Assembly (NCBI RefSeq): GCF_900343125.1
Contig: NZ_OPYL01000001.1
Location: 124,001 to 188,000, forward strand
Length of the DNA: 64,000 bases
Origin: Dysgonomonas sp. Marseille-P4361
Lineage (GTDB): Bacteria > Bacteroidota > Bacteroidia > Bacteroidales > Dysgonomonadaceae
Direction of reading: 5' to 3'
Shown: positions 9,126-19,020 of the stretch, in pieces
How positions within the stretch are numbered: the first letter of the stretch is position 1
How the letters are laid out: every line of letters starts with the position of its first letter
The notes under the pieces: generated by a model
The model's input: the letters and a program-made list of their open reading frames with translations, nothing else
Databases searched by the model: none
Told to the model about the DNA's origin: nothing
Made by a program: the position numbers and the translations under genes

Positions 9126-9944
9126 CTACAAAGACACAGAATCATCCCCTATAAACCACTCAATATCATACACTCCTAAATACTCTTCTGGGATCTTATT
9201 TATTTTCAGAGTATCGTTATTTATATATTTTACAAAGCCCGTTTGTTGTTCATCCCACCATATATGGGAGATATATTCCAGCTCATCTACATCAAAACCA
9301 TTCCATTTGTATTTATACAATTCTGCTGTAGATCCAGAATGTCCATATGTTACCCCTCTAATCAGTTTATTATCCGGATCGAAAGTAGGATTCATAAATT
9401 CATATTCAGATGTAAATGAGCCATCGCCTTTCAACAGATATACTTTATGAACATTCCTTCTGCAACAGCCATTACCCGGGTACCACATCACATCATAGTC
9501 CTTAAGACCATCTCCATTTATATCCATAATAGTATCACCAACGTAAGACATCAATGTCTGCACATAGTAGGTCTCAGGGGATAGTATTACTTGCTCGAAA
9601 GCATCTCCTTTCAATAGAAAAACATTTGTGGAAGCAATAATCTCACTCTCACATTCAACAAGTAAGTGCTTATGATTTTCTGAGAAGAGAAAACCATATT
9701 GTAATTTAACTTGTAAATCAGGACGAATGTAATCCATATTTAAAGAGTCCGGAAAAAGATATTCTGCTGAATAAAAATCTCTCTCTTTCATTTTCCCTAC
9801 TTTCTTAACAGCATCTTCCAACGCCTTCATCACAAAGAGGCTGTCTGAATTTGCAATATCAGATAACAGCTGATCCTTCGTTGATTTCGGTGAATTACAC
9901 GAGAATAACAGCAGAGAAGCAATCGCTATAATTAGTTTATTCAT
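9126..9944 (-). CDS. Secreted lipoprotein with calcium-loop-like DINGDGLKD motif
   Basis: 272 residues. The N-terminus MNKLIIAIASLLLFSCNS is a lipoprotein signal with lipobox LFSC. DINGDGLKDYDVMWYPGNGCCRR in the middle resembles FG-GAP/VCBS-type calcium loops of extracellular proteins, found once only. The remainder is not recognised. Probably anchored in the outer membrane or periplasm. Single gene between a convergent pair and hisS. Confidence 0.7.
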   Translation of the reverse strand: MNKLIIAIASLLLFSCNSPKSTKDQLLSDIANSDSLFVMKALEDAVKKVGKMKERDFYSAEYLFPDSLNMDYIRPDLQVKLQYGFLFSENHKHLLVECESEIIASTNVFLLKGDAFEQVILSPETYYVQTLMSYVGDTIMDINGDGLKDYDVMWYPGNGCCRRNVHKVYLLKGDGSFTSEYEFMNPTFDPDNKLIRGVTYGHSGSTAELYKYKWNGFDVDELEYISHIWWDEQQTGFVKYINNDTLKINKIPEEYLGVYDIEWFIGDDSVSL

Positions 9945-10124
9945 ACAAATGAGAGTTATTGATTCTATAAAGATATATATTTAATACACTCATATCCTTT
10001 TATTTATTATTTATCTATACTGAAATGATAGGTATATAAATAAGAAAAGAAGAATCTGTCACCTTTGTTACTTTTTAGTTAAAATAGAGAAGAGGTATAG
10101 ACACAAATTGTCTATTATTTTCTG

Positions 10125-10154
10125 TTGCCTCTTGGCTGAATATTTCTACCTTTG
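10125..10154 (+). promoter_or_regulatory. hisS promoter
   Basis: TTG at 10125-10127, 19-base spacer, TACCTTTG at 10147-10154: an exact Bacteroidota promoter match 30 bases before the hisS ATG at 10185. It makes the upstream in-frame ATG at 10152 impossible as the start, because that codon lies inside the -7 element. Confidence 0.8.
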
Positions 10155-10184
10155 CAGTCTAGTAAAAATTTGAATTATAAGACT

Positions 10185-11540
10185 ATGTCACAACCATCAA
10201 TTCCTAAAGGGACAAGAGACTTTTCGCCGGAAGAAATGGCGAAACGAAATTATATTTTTGATACCATTCGCGAAGTGTATAAACTATATGGATTTCGTCA
10301 GATAGAAACTCCGGCTATGGAAAATCTATCTACCTTGATGGGCAAATACGGAGAAGAAGGAGACAAACTTCTGTTCAAAATATTAAATTCGGGCGATTAC
10401 CTGAAAGGAATTTCGGATGAAGAGATTTTGGAAAGAAATACCAATCGTTTGGCAACCAAAATCAGCGAAAAAGGGCTTCGTTACGACCTTACCGTACCTT
10501 TTGCGCGCTATGTTGTAATGCATCGTAATGAAATCACATTTCCATTTAGACGCTATCAGATACAACCCGTATGGAGAGCCGATCGTCCTCAAAAAGGTCG
10601 TTACCGTGAATTTTTCCAATGCGATGCTGACATTGTAGGCTCTGACTCTTTACTAAACGAAGTTGAACTTCTACAAATTATAGATGAAGTATTTGGACGC
10701 TTCGGTATTCGCGTATGCATCAAGCTGAACAATCGCAAAATTCTTTCGGGAATCGCAGAGATTATCGGTGAAGCTGAAAAAATTGTGGATATCACTGTCG
10801 CTATCGACAAGTTGGATAAAATTGGTTTAGAGAAAGTAAACGAGGAGCTGGCTTCGAAAGGCATTTCGAAACAAGCTATTGATCTGCTTCAACCTATCAT
10901 CCTTCTTCAAGGATCGAACGAAGAAAAGATAGAAACCCTAAAAACTGTACTCAAAGCATCGGAAAAAGGTCTTGAAGGGGTTACCGAACTAGAATTTATC
11001 CTCAACAAACTAAAAGTAGTAGACATCAAATCTGAATTGGAATTAGACCTAACTCTTGCCAGAGGATTGAATTATTATACTGGAGCAATTATAGAAGTAA
11101 AAGCATTGGATGTGCAAATAGGAAGCATCACTGGTGGAGGTCGCTATGACAACCTAACCGGGATATTTGGAATGCCAGGAGTCTCTGGAGTAGGAATTTC
11201 ATTCGGAGCAGACCGTATATTCGATGTGCTAAATCAATTAGATTTATACCCGAAAGATTCTATCCAAAATACAAAAGTGCTTTTCGTAAACTTTGGAGAA
11301 AAAGAAGAAGAGTATATCCTGCCTCTCATAGCTAAGATGCGTAGAGAAAACATCTCAGCCGAGATATATCCGGAAGCTGCAAAGATGAAGAAACAAATGT
11401 CATATGCTAACTCTAACAACATCCCTTTTGTTGCGATTGTAGGAGAAAATGAAATGGCTGAACAAAAACTTACTTTAAAGAATATGGTGTCGGGAGAGCA
11501 AAAACTCTTGACAATAAATGAGTGTATAGCTGAACTATAA
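10185..11540 (+). CDS. hisS: Histidyl-tRNA synthetase
   Basis: About 451 residues beginning [13 protein letters not shown]. Class II synthetase motifs are clear: motif 1 region at the N-terminus, motif 2 in [20 protein letters not shown], the histidine-specific [14 protein letters not shown], and motif 3 in [15 protein letters not shown]. The C-terminal anticodon-binding domain follows (about residues 355-451). Attaches histidine to tRNA-His. The start is fixed by the promoter position. Monocistronic, closed by a bidirectional terminator. Confidence 0.97.
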   Translation: MSQPSIPKGTRDFSPEEMAKRNYIFDTIREVYKLYGFRQIETPAMENLSTLMGKYGEEGDKLLFKILNSGDYLKGISDEEILERNTNRLATKISEKGLRYDLTVPFARYVVMHRNEITFPFRRYQIQPVWRADRPQKGRYREFFQCDADIVGSDSLLNEVELLQIIDEVFGRFGIRVCIKLNNRKILSGIAEIIGEAEKIVDITVAIDKLDKIGLEKVNEELASKGISKQAIDLLQPIILLQGSNEEKIETLKTVLKASEKGLEGVTELEFILNKLKVVDIKSELELDLTLARGLNYYTGAIIEVKALDVQIGSITGGGRYDNLTGIFGMPGVSGVGISFGADRIFDVLNQLDLYPKDSIQNTKVLFVNFGEKEEEYILPLIAKMRRENISAEIYPEAAKMKKQMSYANSNNIPFVAIVGENEMAEQKLTLKNMVSGEQKLLTINECIAEL

Positions 11541-11558
11541 AACACTCTACAGATATTT

Positions 11559-11595
11559 AAATAGGAGATACTTAAAATATAAGTATCTCCTATTT
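11559..11595. terminator. Bidirectional terminator between hisS and rhamnosidase gene
   Basis: A perfect 15-bp inverted repeat, AAATAGGAGATACTT (11559-11573) with its complement at 11581-11595. It ends in T-rich sequence on plus and A/T-rich sequence on minus, so it can serve both convergent genes. Confidence 0.85.
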
Positions 11596-11617
11596 CTTTC
11601 ATTAAAACTCCCCTCGC

Positions 11618-14347
11618 TTATTCCGACTGAAGAGTATATTTTCCTGAGCCAAGCTTTACTGTTAATACATTGTCTACCTCATTTACAGAATGTACTCCAG
11701 GCTGATCGGTAGCAAGTTTAACTTTAAACTTAGAAGGCAATTTGACCGTTGCAGTAGTATTTACAGGAATAGTTATACTCCACGACAATTTATCACCATC
11801 TCGTTTCCAAGAGCTTTCAATCCTTCCATATGGAGAATCATAATGCGCATTTACATGATTAAGCTTTTCGGGGAAAACAGGTTCCATCAGAATCTTTTTG
11901 AAACCGACAGAAGAAGGATCATTCTTTATTCCTGCTAAATCTTCATAGAACCAGATAAGTAAATCTCCCAAAAGCATTACATGATTTCTTGAGTTCATAG
12001 CAGGATCGGCGGTATCTCCATTCCAAAGTTCCCAAATTGTAGTTGCTCCGTTCTTGATCATATATCCCCATGAAGGGTAAGTCTCGTTTGTTGCTATTTT
12101 GTAAGCAAGTTCTAAGTTACCGTGTTCTGTAAGTCCTCTCATAAGATGTTGAATACCCAAAACACCCGCACTAACATGTCCTTTGCAATCTCCTTCCGTT
12201 TTCTCTACAATATTAGCAAAGACCTTTTCTTCGTATCCGTCAGGAACCAGCCCCAGTTGAAGTGACAGCATATTTGCCGTTACGGTATTGTTATCATATT
12301 GAGCGGTTTCCGCATTGAAGTATTTCTTATTATACTCTTCTTTCATTGTTGCTGCTATACTTGCAAATTCTTTTGCATCCTCTGGATAGCCATTCATATT
12401 AGCAAATTTCTCCATCAGTTGCAGGATACTATAAAATACAGTTGTTCCCAATACCGGTCCTGCTGTCTTACGGGATGGATCTACCGAGTGAATTAATTCC
12501 GGTGATTCTGGAGGCATACACCAATCTCCATAAGTATCACGAGGCATCACTCCATCAACCATATAATTGTCTACCATATGATTTACCCAACGTTTCATTG
12601 TAGGATACCTTTTCTTGATTGAAGTATCATCTCCAAACTGCTGATATAACATATCTGCGACATAGAAATAGGCTGCTGGCCAAGTTACATCATCATGCCA
12701 GATAGTCCAATATCGAGGAGAGACTACAGATATACTGCCATTCTCATTCATTGACTCTTCGATATCTACTAACCATTTATTATAAAGTAATGCATTGTCA
12801 AAAATAAAACTTTCCCCATAAGCACCTGTAGTACGGTCTCCTAACCACCCTAGACGCTCATCTCTTTGAGGACAATCGGTAGGCATACCTCTGTAATTAC
12901 CTCGAATACCCCAGTATGCATTTTTATGAATCTTGTTAAGAACTTCCTCTGAACTTTCAAAGGATCCAATCGTAGACATTTCATCATAAACAACCTTACC
13001 GACAAAATCAGCAACAGTTGGTTCTTTCTCTAAGCCTGAGATTTCTATAAAACGGAAACCATGATATACAAACAATGGTTCCCATGTGAATTGTCCGTCT
13101 TTAGCAGGAGTATACACATCTGTAACAAGAGCTCCACGCATATTATCTAAATATAATTCAGTACCATTATCTTTCAACACCTCAGCAAAGCGCATTGATA
13201 TTGGCTGGTCTTTCTTCCCATACAGTTTCACTTGCTGAAGACCAACCATATTCTGCCCCATATCTACAATATATCGTCCCTCGCCTACCGACTTTACAGA
13301 TAAAGGTTTTATCTCTTCCATCACTTTCAGACTTGGCGATAATTGAGCGGTAAGCTTACCTTTAGGAGCTTCCATTATTTCAGCCTTTTGCCAAGTTGAG
13401 GCATCGTACCCCTTTTCTGTCCAGCTTCCTAACTCTAGGCGGGCATCGTATTTTTCGCCATCAAATTCATTATTTTCTGTTATAGGTCCTTTGTTTGTTG
13501 CCATCCACGACTCGTCACTAACGATTGTAGTCGTTTCTCCATTATCATATTCTATGTTTAATTGAGCTAAAAGACGAGGTAGACCAAAGCCCTCCATCCC
13601 TCGTTCACGCATAGTTAGATAACGTCCGTTTCCTAATGCAACACCGATGGCATTTTCCCCTTTATTTACCAGGGATGTTACATCATATGTTAAATAAGGA
13701 GCAGAAGCATCATACCAAGTAGGAAGCGGACCAAACACATCGTTTCCTACAGTTTTACCATTGATATAACATGTAGAAGACCCTAAACCAGACACATAGA
13801 GTGTTGCTCGTATAGGTTTCGCTTCAGACTTAAATTCTTTTCGAAGATAGCGTGCAGGAAGAATTGTTCTATTATCTACAACTTTCAGATTTTCGTTATC
13901 ATTCAAACCAATCCATTTCGCTTTCCAATCCAAATCATTTAGTAAAGCCATAGACCAGTACTGAACATCACTTTTGCCTTCATCGCCAGTATTTGTCCAT
14001 ACGGAAACACGCCAATAATATTTTTGTCCAGATTTAAGGTCAGGGCCATCATAGCTTAAAAGTATAGATTTATCGGACTGAACTTTACCTGAGTTCCAAA
14101 CTAAAGAGACTCCTTCTTTCAAGTCCTTTTCTGAAGAGGCAACCTCAATCTGATAAGCTGTTTGAACTACATCAGTTTTATTGCTCGTTAATTTCCAAGA
14201 GAATCTTGGATGCAAAGAAGAAACACCTTCAGGGTTCACATACATTTCAGTTCGTACATCTGTTAAGTTGATTGCTTTTTCGGTAGAAACAGAGCATCCA
14301 CTGATTATTAAAATCAGGAGGAATAAGACAATTGTTTTCTTTAGCAT
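11618..14347 (-). CDS. GH78 alpha-L-rhamnosidase, lipoprotein
   Basis: 909 residues. The N-terminus ends in lipobox ISGC, so the enzyme is probably lipid-anchored. An Ig-like N-terminal domain with WNSGKVQSDKS is followed by the N-terminal rhamnosidase domain (YVSGLGSSTCYINGKTVG). The (alpha/alpha)6 catalytic domain has the GH78 signature TDCPQRDERLGWLGD and later WELWNGD. A C-terminal beta domain closes it. GH78 enzymes release terminal alpha-L-rhamnose from plant glycans by inversion. It stands alone, with no transporter nearby, convergent with hisS. Confidence 0.93.
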   Translation of the reverse strand: MLKKTIVLFLLILIISGCSVSTEKAINLTDVRTEMYVNPEGVSSLHPRFSWKLTSNKTDVVQTAYQIEVASSEKDLKEGVSLVWNSGKVQSDKSILLSYDGPDLKSGQKYYWRVSVWTNTGDEGKSDVQYWSMALLNDLDWKAKWIGLNDNENLKVVDNRTILPARYLRKEFKSEAKPIRATLYVSGLGSSTCYINGKTVGNDVFGPLPTWYDASAPYLTYDVTSLVNKGENAIGVALGNGRYLTMRERGMEGFGLPRLLAQLNIEYDNGETTTIVSDESWMATNKGPITENNEFDGEKYDARLELGSWTEKGYDASTWQKAEIMEAPKGKLTAQLSPSLKVMEEIKPLSVKSVGEGRYIVDMGQNMVGLQQVKLYGKKDQPISMRFAEVLKDNGTELYLDNMRGALVTDVYTPAKDGQFTWEPLFVYHGFRFIEISGLEKEPTVADFVGKVVYDEMSTIGSFESSEEVLNKIHKNAYWGIRGNYRGMPTDCPQRDERLGWLGDRTTGAYGESFIFDNALLYNKWLVDIEESMNENGSISVVSPRYWTIWHDDVTWPAAYFYVADMLYQQFGDDTSIKKRYPTMKRWVNHMVDNYMVDGVMPRDTYGDWCMPPESPELIHSVDPSRKTAGPVLGTTVFYSILQLMEKFANMNGYPEDAKEFASIAATMKEEYNKKYFNAETAQYDNNTVTANMLSLQLGLVPDGYEEKVFANIVEKTEGDCKGHVSAGVLGIQHLMRGLTEHGNLELAYKIATNETYPSWGYMIKNGATTIWELWNGDTADPAMNSRNHVMLLGDLLIWFYEDLAGIKNDPSSVGFKKILMEPVFPEKLNHVNAHYDSPYGRIESSWKRDGDKLSWSITIPVNTTATVKLPSKFKVKLATDQPGVHSVNEVDNVLTVKLGSGKYTLQSE

Positions 14348-14541
14348 AGTATTAAATATTTAGTTACATAAAAGGAAGGCGGGCATTATCTCATAAAAAT
14401 AGAAAGAATATTTGAATCAAGGAGCAAATGCAACTGTTTTATTTATAGTGTTTTTTAACATATATAACCCATCTATTGGATAGATGCTTTTTATGAAATT
14501 ATTCTTATAAAGTTTAAGTATATCTACGAATTCATATTAAA

Positions 14542-14570
14542 AAGAAGCGCGCTTAAAAGCGCGTTTCTTT
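14542..14570. terminator. Terminator of the DUF4377 lipoprotein gene
   Basis: AAGAAGCGCGCTT (14542-14554) and its near-complement ending at 14570 form a strong GC-core hairpin with T-rich tail on the minus strand, placed just after the minus-strand gene that ends at 14572. Confidence 0.75.
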
Positions 14571-14571
14571 A

Positions 14572-14979
14572 TTAAGAGCCTACGGAATCCGTAGATATCG
14601 AATCTATCGGGATCGAATCAGTTATCTCTTCCTTTACCGGAATTTGTGGGAGATTTTCTGAAGTTTTCTGCTCTTTCGAAATTTCCTTAATCAGCGTATA
14701 TTTCAACGCAGACTGATCAGCAGCTGGACTTTCAATCTTTTCCACCTTAACTTCCAATACGTATTCATAACCATGTTCATAATTAAATCCTTCTATCGTA
14801 CTATAAAAGAATTCCCAGTCTGTTTGACCGGCTTTCTTTACAAGAAGGCATTTCATCGGCATAACTCCTACACAATCACCTTGCTCTGAGGCTACTGTCA
14901 TTTTCTCTGTTACTCCACTATTGCAAGCTCCAAAAAGTAAGGCAATAGAAGATAGTAACAACACAATACTTTTTCTCAT
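14572..14979 (-). CDS. DUF4377 domain lipoprotein
   Basis: 135 residues with lipoprotein signal (lipobox FGAC). The core from KMTVASEQGDCVGV to YVLEVKVEKIES matches DUF4377, a short beta domain often next to META/HslJ domains in secreted proteins, with the characteristic paired cysteines and WEFFY-I-GF-Y-GYEY pattern. The C-terminus is an acidic Ser/Thr-rich tail. Function unknown. Confidence 0.8.
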   Translation of the reverse strand: MRKSIVLLLSSIALLFGACNSGVTEKMTVASEQGDCVGVMPMKCLLVKKAGQTDWEFFYSTIEGFNYEHGYEYVLEVKVEKIESPAADQSALKYTLIKEISKEQKTSENLPQIPVKEEITDSIPIDSISTDSVGS

Positions 14980-15114
14980 AATCTTTGTTTTAGGTAATAC
15001 TTCTACTATTTTTCAACAACTAGTAAATGATATTGTTTCATTATTTAACAATATATTCGATTTCATTTTATCAATAGCTTACATTTCATTGTTCCATTAA
15101 ATATAAAAAAGACG

Positions 15115-15122
15115 TACCTTTG
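15115..15122 (+). promoter_or_regulatory. Probable mnmE promoter -7 element
   Basis: TACCTTTG matches TAnnTTTG and lies 24 bases before the mnmE ATG. The nearest upstream TTG (15089-15091) gives a 23-base spacer, longer than usual, so the -33 element is uncertain. Confidence 0.5.
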
Positions 15123-15145
15123 ATATTGAATTAAATAATATCCTC

Positions 15146-16540
15146 ATGCAAGAAAGAAATATAATAGCAGCCATATCAACTCCTCCCGGTATAGGAGGTA
15201 TAGCGGTAATCCGTTTATCTGGTAAAGGATGTATAGAGCTTACTGATACTGTTTTCAAATCGGTGTCAGAGAAAAAGCTTTCGGAGCAGAAAGCCAATAC
15301 TATACATTTTGGTGCTATTATAAAAGATGATGCTATTTTAGATGAAGTTTTGATAAGCATTTTTAAAGCACCTCATTCATTTACAGGCGAAGATGTTATT
15401 GAGATTTCTTGTCATGGATCAATATTTATACAACAAAATATCTTACAACTATTGATTTCTGAGGGAGCTAGATTAGCCTTACCCGGAGAGTTTACTCAAC
15501 GAGCTTTTCTGAATGGAAAGATGGACCTTTCTCAAGCCGAATCAGTTGCTGATCTAATTGCGTCTTCATCTGCAGCAACACATCGTTTGGCGATGAATCA
15601 GATGCGTGGTGGCTTTAGCAACAAACTCATAGAGCTACGTACAGAACTTTTAAACTTCTCTTCGTTGATAGAACTAGAATTAGATTTTTCGGAAGAAGAT
15701 GTAGAGTTTGCAAATAGAAGCCATCTGAATGAATTAGTTTACGATATAGAAAAACATATAGAGGATCTAACAAATTCTTTCAGTGTAGGAAACGCGGTGA
15801 AGAATGGTATTCCTGTAGCTATAGTAGGAGAGACGAATGCGGGTAAATCTACTTTATTAAATTTGTTACTACAAGAAGAGAAAGCGATCGTATCAGACAT
15901 CCATGGAACAACCCGCGATGTTATTGAGGATACGGTAAACATACAAGGACTGACCTTCCGCTTTATCGATACAGCCGGAATTAGAGAGACCGAAGATGAG
16001 ATAGAAAGCATTGGTATAGAGCGCACCTTCAAAAAACTAGAACAAGCATCTATCGTATTGTGGATGATTGATGCTACAACCGAAAACAAGCATATCGAAG
16101 AACTAGCAAACAAGATTTTATCCCACGTAACGGATCAAAAACTTGTTCTTGTTTTCAACAAAATAGATATTGTAGGTTGTGGTGTAGTAATGGATAATAA
16201 ACGCACTTTACTAGAAGACCTCATTCCTGAAAGAATCTTCATCTCAGCTAAATATGAGGAAGGCGTTGCCGACTTACAAAACAAGCTTGTAGAGATGGCT
16301 AACATTCCCGAGATAGGGGAACAAGACATCATAGTCACCAATATCAGACATTACGAAGCTCTCAACAATGCTCTTACTGCCATCCGTCGTGTATCGGAAG
16401 GACTTGACCTAAATTTATCAGGGGACTTCTTAGCTCAGGATATTCGAGAGTGCATGTACTATCTTGGAGAAATAACAGGACAAATATCCACAGATGAAAT
16501 TCTCGGAAATATATTTAGCAAGTTTTGTATCGGTAAATAA
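15146..16540 (+). CDS. mnmE: tRNA modification GTPase MnmE
   Basis: 464 residues. With MnmG it installs the carboxymethylaminomethyl group on uridine 34 of certain tRNAs. The N-terminal THF-binding domain starts IIAAISTPPGIGGIAVIRLSG. The inserted G domain has VGETNAGKSTLLN, the TTRD switch and DTAGIRE. The C-terminus is the invariant FCIGK, so the gene is full length. Confidence 0.98.
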   Translation: MQERNIIAAISTPPGIGGIAVIRLSGKGCIELTDTVFKSVSEKKLSEQKANTIHFGAIIKDDAILDEVLISIFKAPHSFTGEDVIEISCHGSIFIQQNILQLLISEGARLALPGEFTQRAFLNGKMDLSQAESVADLIASSSAATHRLAMNQMRGGFSNKLIELRTELLNFSSLIELELDFSEEDVEFANRSHLNELVYDIEKHIEDLTNSFSVGNAVKNGIPVAIVGETNAGKSTLLNLLLQEEKAIVSDIHGTTRDVIEDTVNIQGLTFRFIDTAGIRETEDEIESIGIERTFKKLEQASIVLWMIDATTENKHIEELANKILSHVTDQKLVLVFNKIDIVGCGVVMDNKRTLLEDLIPERIFISAKYEEGVADLQNKLVEMANIPEIGEQDIIVTNIRHYEALNNALTAIRRVSEGLDLNLSGDFLAQDIRECMYYLGEITGQISTDEILGNIFSKFCIGK

Positions 16541-16576
16541 ACCAAGAAAACAAATACCCCGTAAATAAAACATAGC

Positions 16577-16603
16577 ATCTCTTCTAAAAGAAGAGATTTC
16601 TGA
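16577..16603 (+). terminator. Possible mnmE terminator
   Basis: ATCTCTTCT (16577-16585) pairs with AGAAGAGAT (16589-16597) 37 bases after the mnmE stop. The T tract behind it is weak. Confidence 0.4.
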
Positions 16604-16690
16604 TTGTAGAACTTCTCTCATCAGGTCATTTATGCCCTCCTCTTTTGGGCTAAATAATAGTTGAAATCATATCGATATGCGAAAGTATTC

Positions 16691-17110
16691 TCAAACTTTA
16701 CTTTTCCATATCTGTAATCCTCCAAGCAAATATAATACACCGATTCCCAAGGCACACAAGGAGAATAATAAATGATACCATATAAAAGAGGATTCGAATC
16801 CAATATTTATTACCGAACCCACTATTCCTCTAACAAGATAAATAGCAGCTATAGTAAAAACGCCCAATTTCAGAAAGGGTAATTTCTTTACTATTCCCGC
16901 TGCTGATAATCCATATAATCCGAAAATAAGGAAAAAAATAGCGACAAAGACAGTCATGGCAGTAGGAAGTAAAGGATGTATTTCTGCATTTCTCTGCATA
17001 TTTTCACCAACTCCAGTATAATCATACATTTCTTGAGCCCAAAATAGTCCTACAACATGAGCAATAGCTATCAGTATATTGATATACCCCCCTAATCTAA
17101 GTAGTTTCAT
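16691..17110 (-). CDS. Four-helix membrane protein of unknown function
   Basis: 139 residues with four hydrophobic segments (about 8-24, 50-70, 80-98, 112-133). No catalytic motif is seen. Similar short four-TM proteins are common in Bacteroidota and unnamed. The gene is divergent from the next gene (17193) across 82 bases. Confidence 0.6.
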   Translation of the reverse strand: MKLLRLGGYINILIAIAHVVGLFWAQEMYDYTGVGENMQRNAEIHPLLPTAMTVFVAIFFLIFGLYGLSAAGIVKKLPFLKLGVFTIAAIYLVRGIVGSVINIGFESSFIWYHLLFSLCALGIGVLYLLGGLQIWKSKV

Positions 17111-17192
17111 ATTGAAATATTTTGTATTCTTAAAGGTAAGTAATTTCCTCCTTGTATAATAAAATATAGCCTCTATTTACTACCTTCGCCAC

Positions 17193-17870
17193 ATGTTGAG
17201 ATTAATTCTAAAAACAAGTAAACGCGTATTAATAGGAATTATAGCATTTGTTCTACTCTATTTCTTCTTGGGGTATTGCTGTTCGCGTATTATTATTTCA
17301 GAAGAAAAAGACACACCTAAGGAAATTCCCATTTTTATAAAAACAAATGGTAAGCACACAGATATAGTTGTACCAGCCAACAATGAAATAAAGCATTGGA
17401 GTAGAGATATTCCTTATGAAAATAATGTCTCGCAAGACACAATATACAATTATCTTGCTTTTGGTTGGGGAGATAAAGGTTTTTTTATTGACATGCCTAC
17501 ATGGGATGATTTAACCTTTAAGTTAGCATTTAAAGCTGCTTTTTGGCTTGGCACAACTGCTATGCACACTACTTATTACAGAGACATGGTAGAATCAGAA
17601 GACTGTCGAAAGATTATGATAAGCAAACAACAATACGAAGATCTCGTCTTTTTTATATCGGAGAAGTTTGAACGAGATTCAGAGGGCAATTTTATAAACA
17701 TCAAGACAGATGCTACCTATGGTGATACAGATGCTTTTTATGAAGCTAAAGGTCGCTACAATCTGTTTTACTCTTGTAATACATGGGCTAATGCTGCTTT
17801 AAAAGCCTGCGGACAGAAGCATTGCCTTTGGACATTCTTTGATGATCCTATATTTTTGATATATAAATAA
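17193..17870 (+). CDS. DUF2459/TIGR02117 family protein
   Basis: 225 residues. One N-terminal membrane anchor (about 12-30) is followed by the family pattern FIKTNGKHTDIVVP, YLAFGWGDKGFFIDMPTWDDLT, AMHTTYY and FYEAKGRYNLFYSCNTWANAALKACG. A Cys/His pair in FYSCNTW suggests a papain-like (NlpC-type) fold, but that is inference; the family has no proven activity. It is the last host gene before the prophage and is intact. Confidence 0.8.
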   Translation: MLRLILKTSKRVLIGIIAFVLLYFFLGYCCSRIIISEEKDTPKEIPIFIKTNGKHTDIVVPANNEIKHWSRDIPYENNVSQDTIYNYLAFGWGDKGFFIDMPTWDDLTFKLAFKAAFWLGTTAMHTTYYRDMVESEDCRKIMISKQQYEDLVFFISEKFERDSEGNFINIKTDATYGDTDAFYEAKGRYNLFYSCNTWANAALKACGQKHCLWTFFDDPIFLIYK

Positions 17871-17944
17871 AGGAAATCAAAATTTCTTTTTCTCTATCTA
17901 ATATTAATTTCACTACAACTCAACAATATCTATATTAATAGCAA

Positions 17945-17969
17945 AGGTTGCCATTTTTTTATGACAACC
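17945..17969. terminator. Host hairpin next to the prophage boundary
   Basis: AGGTTGCCAT and ATGACAACC flank seven T residues, giving a 9-pair stem with one mismatch. In the uninterrupted chromosome it would lie between two convergent genes (17870 and 51454) and may have ended one or both. Confidence 0.4.
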
Positions 17970-17970
17970 C

Positions 17971-17978
17971 CTATTATA
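17971..17978. repeat. Candidate target-site duplication, low-coordinate side
   Basis: CTATTATA occurs here and again at 51420-51427 in the same orientation, on the two sides of the prophage. Mu-like elements duplicate 5 bases, so the true duplication would be a 5-mer inside this 8-mer. In AT-rich DNA an 8-base match could still be chance. Confidence 0.5.
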
Positions 17979-17980
17979 AT

Positions 17981-18023
17981 CGCGCAAACATTTTGCGACT
18001 GATTCTGCAATCAAAATGCGACT
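17981..18023. repeat. Prophage low-coordinate end: transposase-binding-like repeats
   Basis: TGCGACT occurs at 17994-18000 and 18017-18023 (23-base spacing), with a weaker CGCGCAAAC at 17981. The GCGAC core recurs, inverted, at the other prophage end (51363-51400). Repeated short sites near both ends are what MuA-family transposases bind. The phage stretch from here to 18141 holds no gene. Confidence 0.5.
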
Positions 18024-18074
18024 AAAAAAGTCAATTTTGTAAGTGATTAATAAATAACTATTTAATTGCAAAAT

Positions 18075-18115
18075 AATAGCGCAAAAGCTTATCAGATTCA
18101 AGTCTTTGCGCTATT
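18075..18115. terminator. Terminator of the minus-strand late operon
   Basis: AATAGCGCAAA and its complement TTTGCGCTATT pair around an 18-base loop, with T-rich sequence on both sides. It lies 27 bases beyond the methyltransferase stop on the minus strand. Confidence 0.75.
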
Positions 18116-18141
18116 TTTATAGTTTTAAAATGGTGTAAATC

Positions 18142-19011
18142 TTAAGATGCTTTTTGCATTTCTAAGATTCTTGTAAACATCATATCAATATATTTTGATT
18201 GTGGGTTTAATCGCGTTTCGTGCGTTTTTAAGACCGCATTTTCAAAAGGATTATTGATATTGTGATTAACGTTTAACCATTCGCAAAGCTCAATTAAAGA
18301 ACTCTTATTTGACGTAAAGAAAATAAAATTACTTTGATTAAGCACATTTATAACGTTTAAAAAGTCGGCAAGCTTCCAATATTGGTCGGAAAGATACGTT
18401 TTTGTATCAGTCGTTAAATATGGCGGGTCAACAACAAGCAAAACGCCTGGAACATCTTTATATTGATTAAATAGCTCCAAATAATCACACTTTACAATCT
18501 CTAATCCGTGCAAATAATCAGACGCTTTAACGTCGTAATTGCTTTGCTTTACGTTATTGTATAACGTTGAGGCTTTGAGCTCGTCGAAACTGGTTACATA
18601 GTTAGCTGAAAAGAGCAACGACGACGACAAAGTAATGTAATCGACAAAGCCTTTTCTTTCTTCTTTCTCAACTCTAGCAATAACATGACTTTTATAAGCC
18701 TCGTTTATACGCTTTTCTCGCGGGCAATCTTTTAAAATGACTCTTATGTCGCTCAATAGGTTGTTAGTTGCGACAACGGCTTGCAAACGCTTCGCATAGC
18801 CGTCGTAATCATTATAAATAACTTTACAACCTGGTAAAACTCGTTTAGCCGTGTGAGAAAGCAAGCCTGAGCCGCCGAATAGGTCGACAATGACCTTTAT
18901 ATCCTGGCTTTGGCTCAGCTCCTTTAATGTGCCGACAAATGGCTCGACAAAATTACGTTTTTGCCCCTGGAAAGGTAAGGGCGCAACTTTGTATCGTTTT
19001 AATATATTCAT
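18142..19011 (-). CDS. D12-class DNA adenine N6-methyltransferase (Dam/M.DpnII-like)
   Basis: 289 residues. Motif I is DLFGGSG (43-49) and the catalytic motif is DPPY (195-198), in the alpha-class order of D12 adenine methyltransferases. The N-terminal PFQGQKRNFV segment matches the usual start. It is the last gene of the late operon at the extreme end of the prophage, the position where Mu carries mom, so it likely modifies phage DNA against restriction. The recognition sequence cannot be read from the protein. GATC is typical for this class and is nearly absent from this prophage. Confidence 0.85.
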   Translation of the reverse strand: MNILKRYKVAPLPFQGQKRNFVEPFVGTLKELSQSQDIKVIVDLFGGSGLLSHTAKRVLPGCKVIYNDYDGYAKRLQAVVATNNLLSDIRVILKDCPREKRINEAYKSHVIARVEKEERKGFVDYITLSSSLLFSANYVTSFDELKASTLYNNVKQSNYDVKASDYLHGLEIVKCDYLELFNQYKDVPGVLLVVDPPYLTTDTKTYLSDQYWKLADFLNVINVLNQSNFIFFTSNKSSLIELCEWLNVNHNINNPFENAVLKTHETRLNPQSKYIDMMFTRILEMQKAS

Positions 19012-19020
19012 TTCAAATTT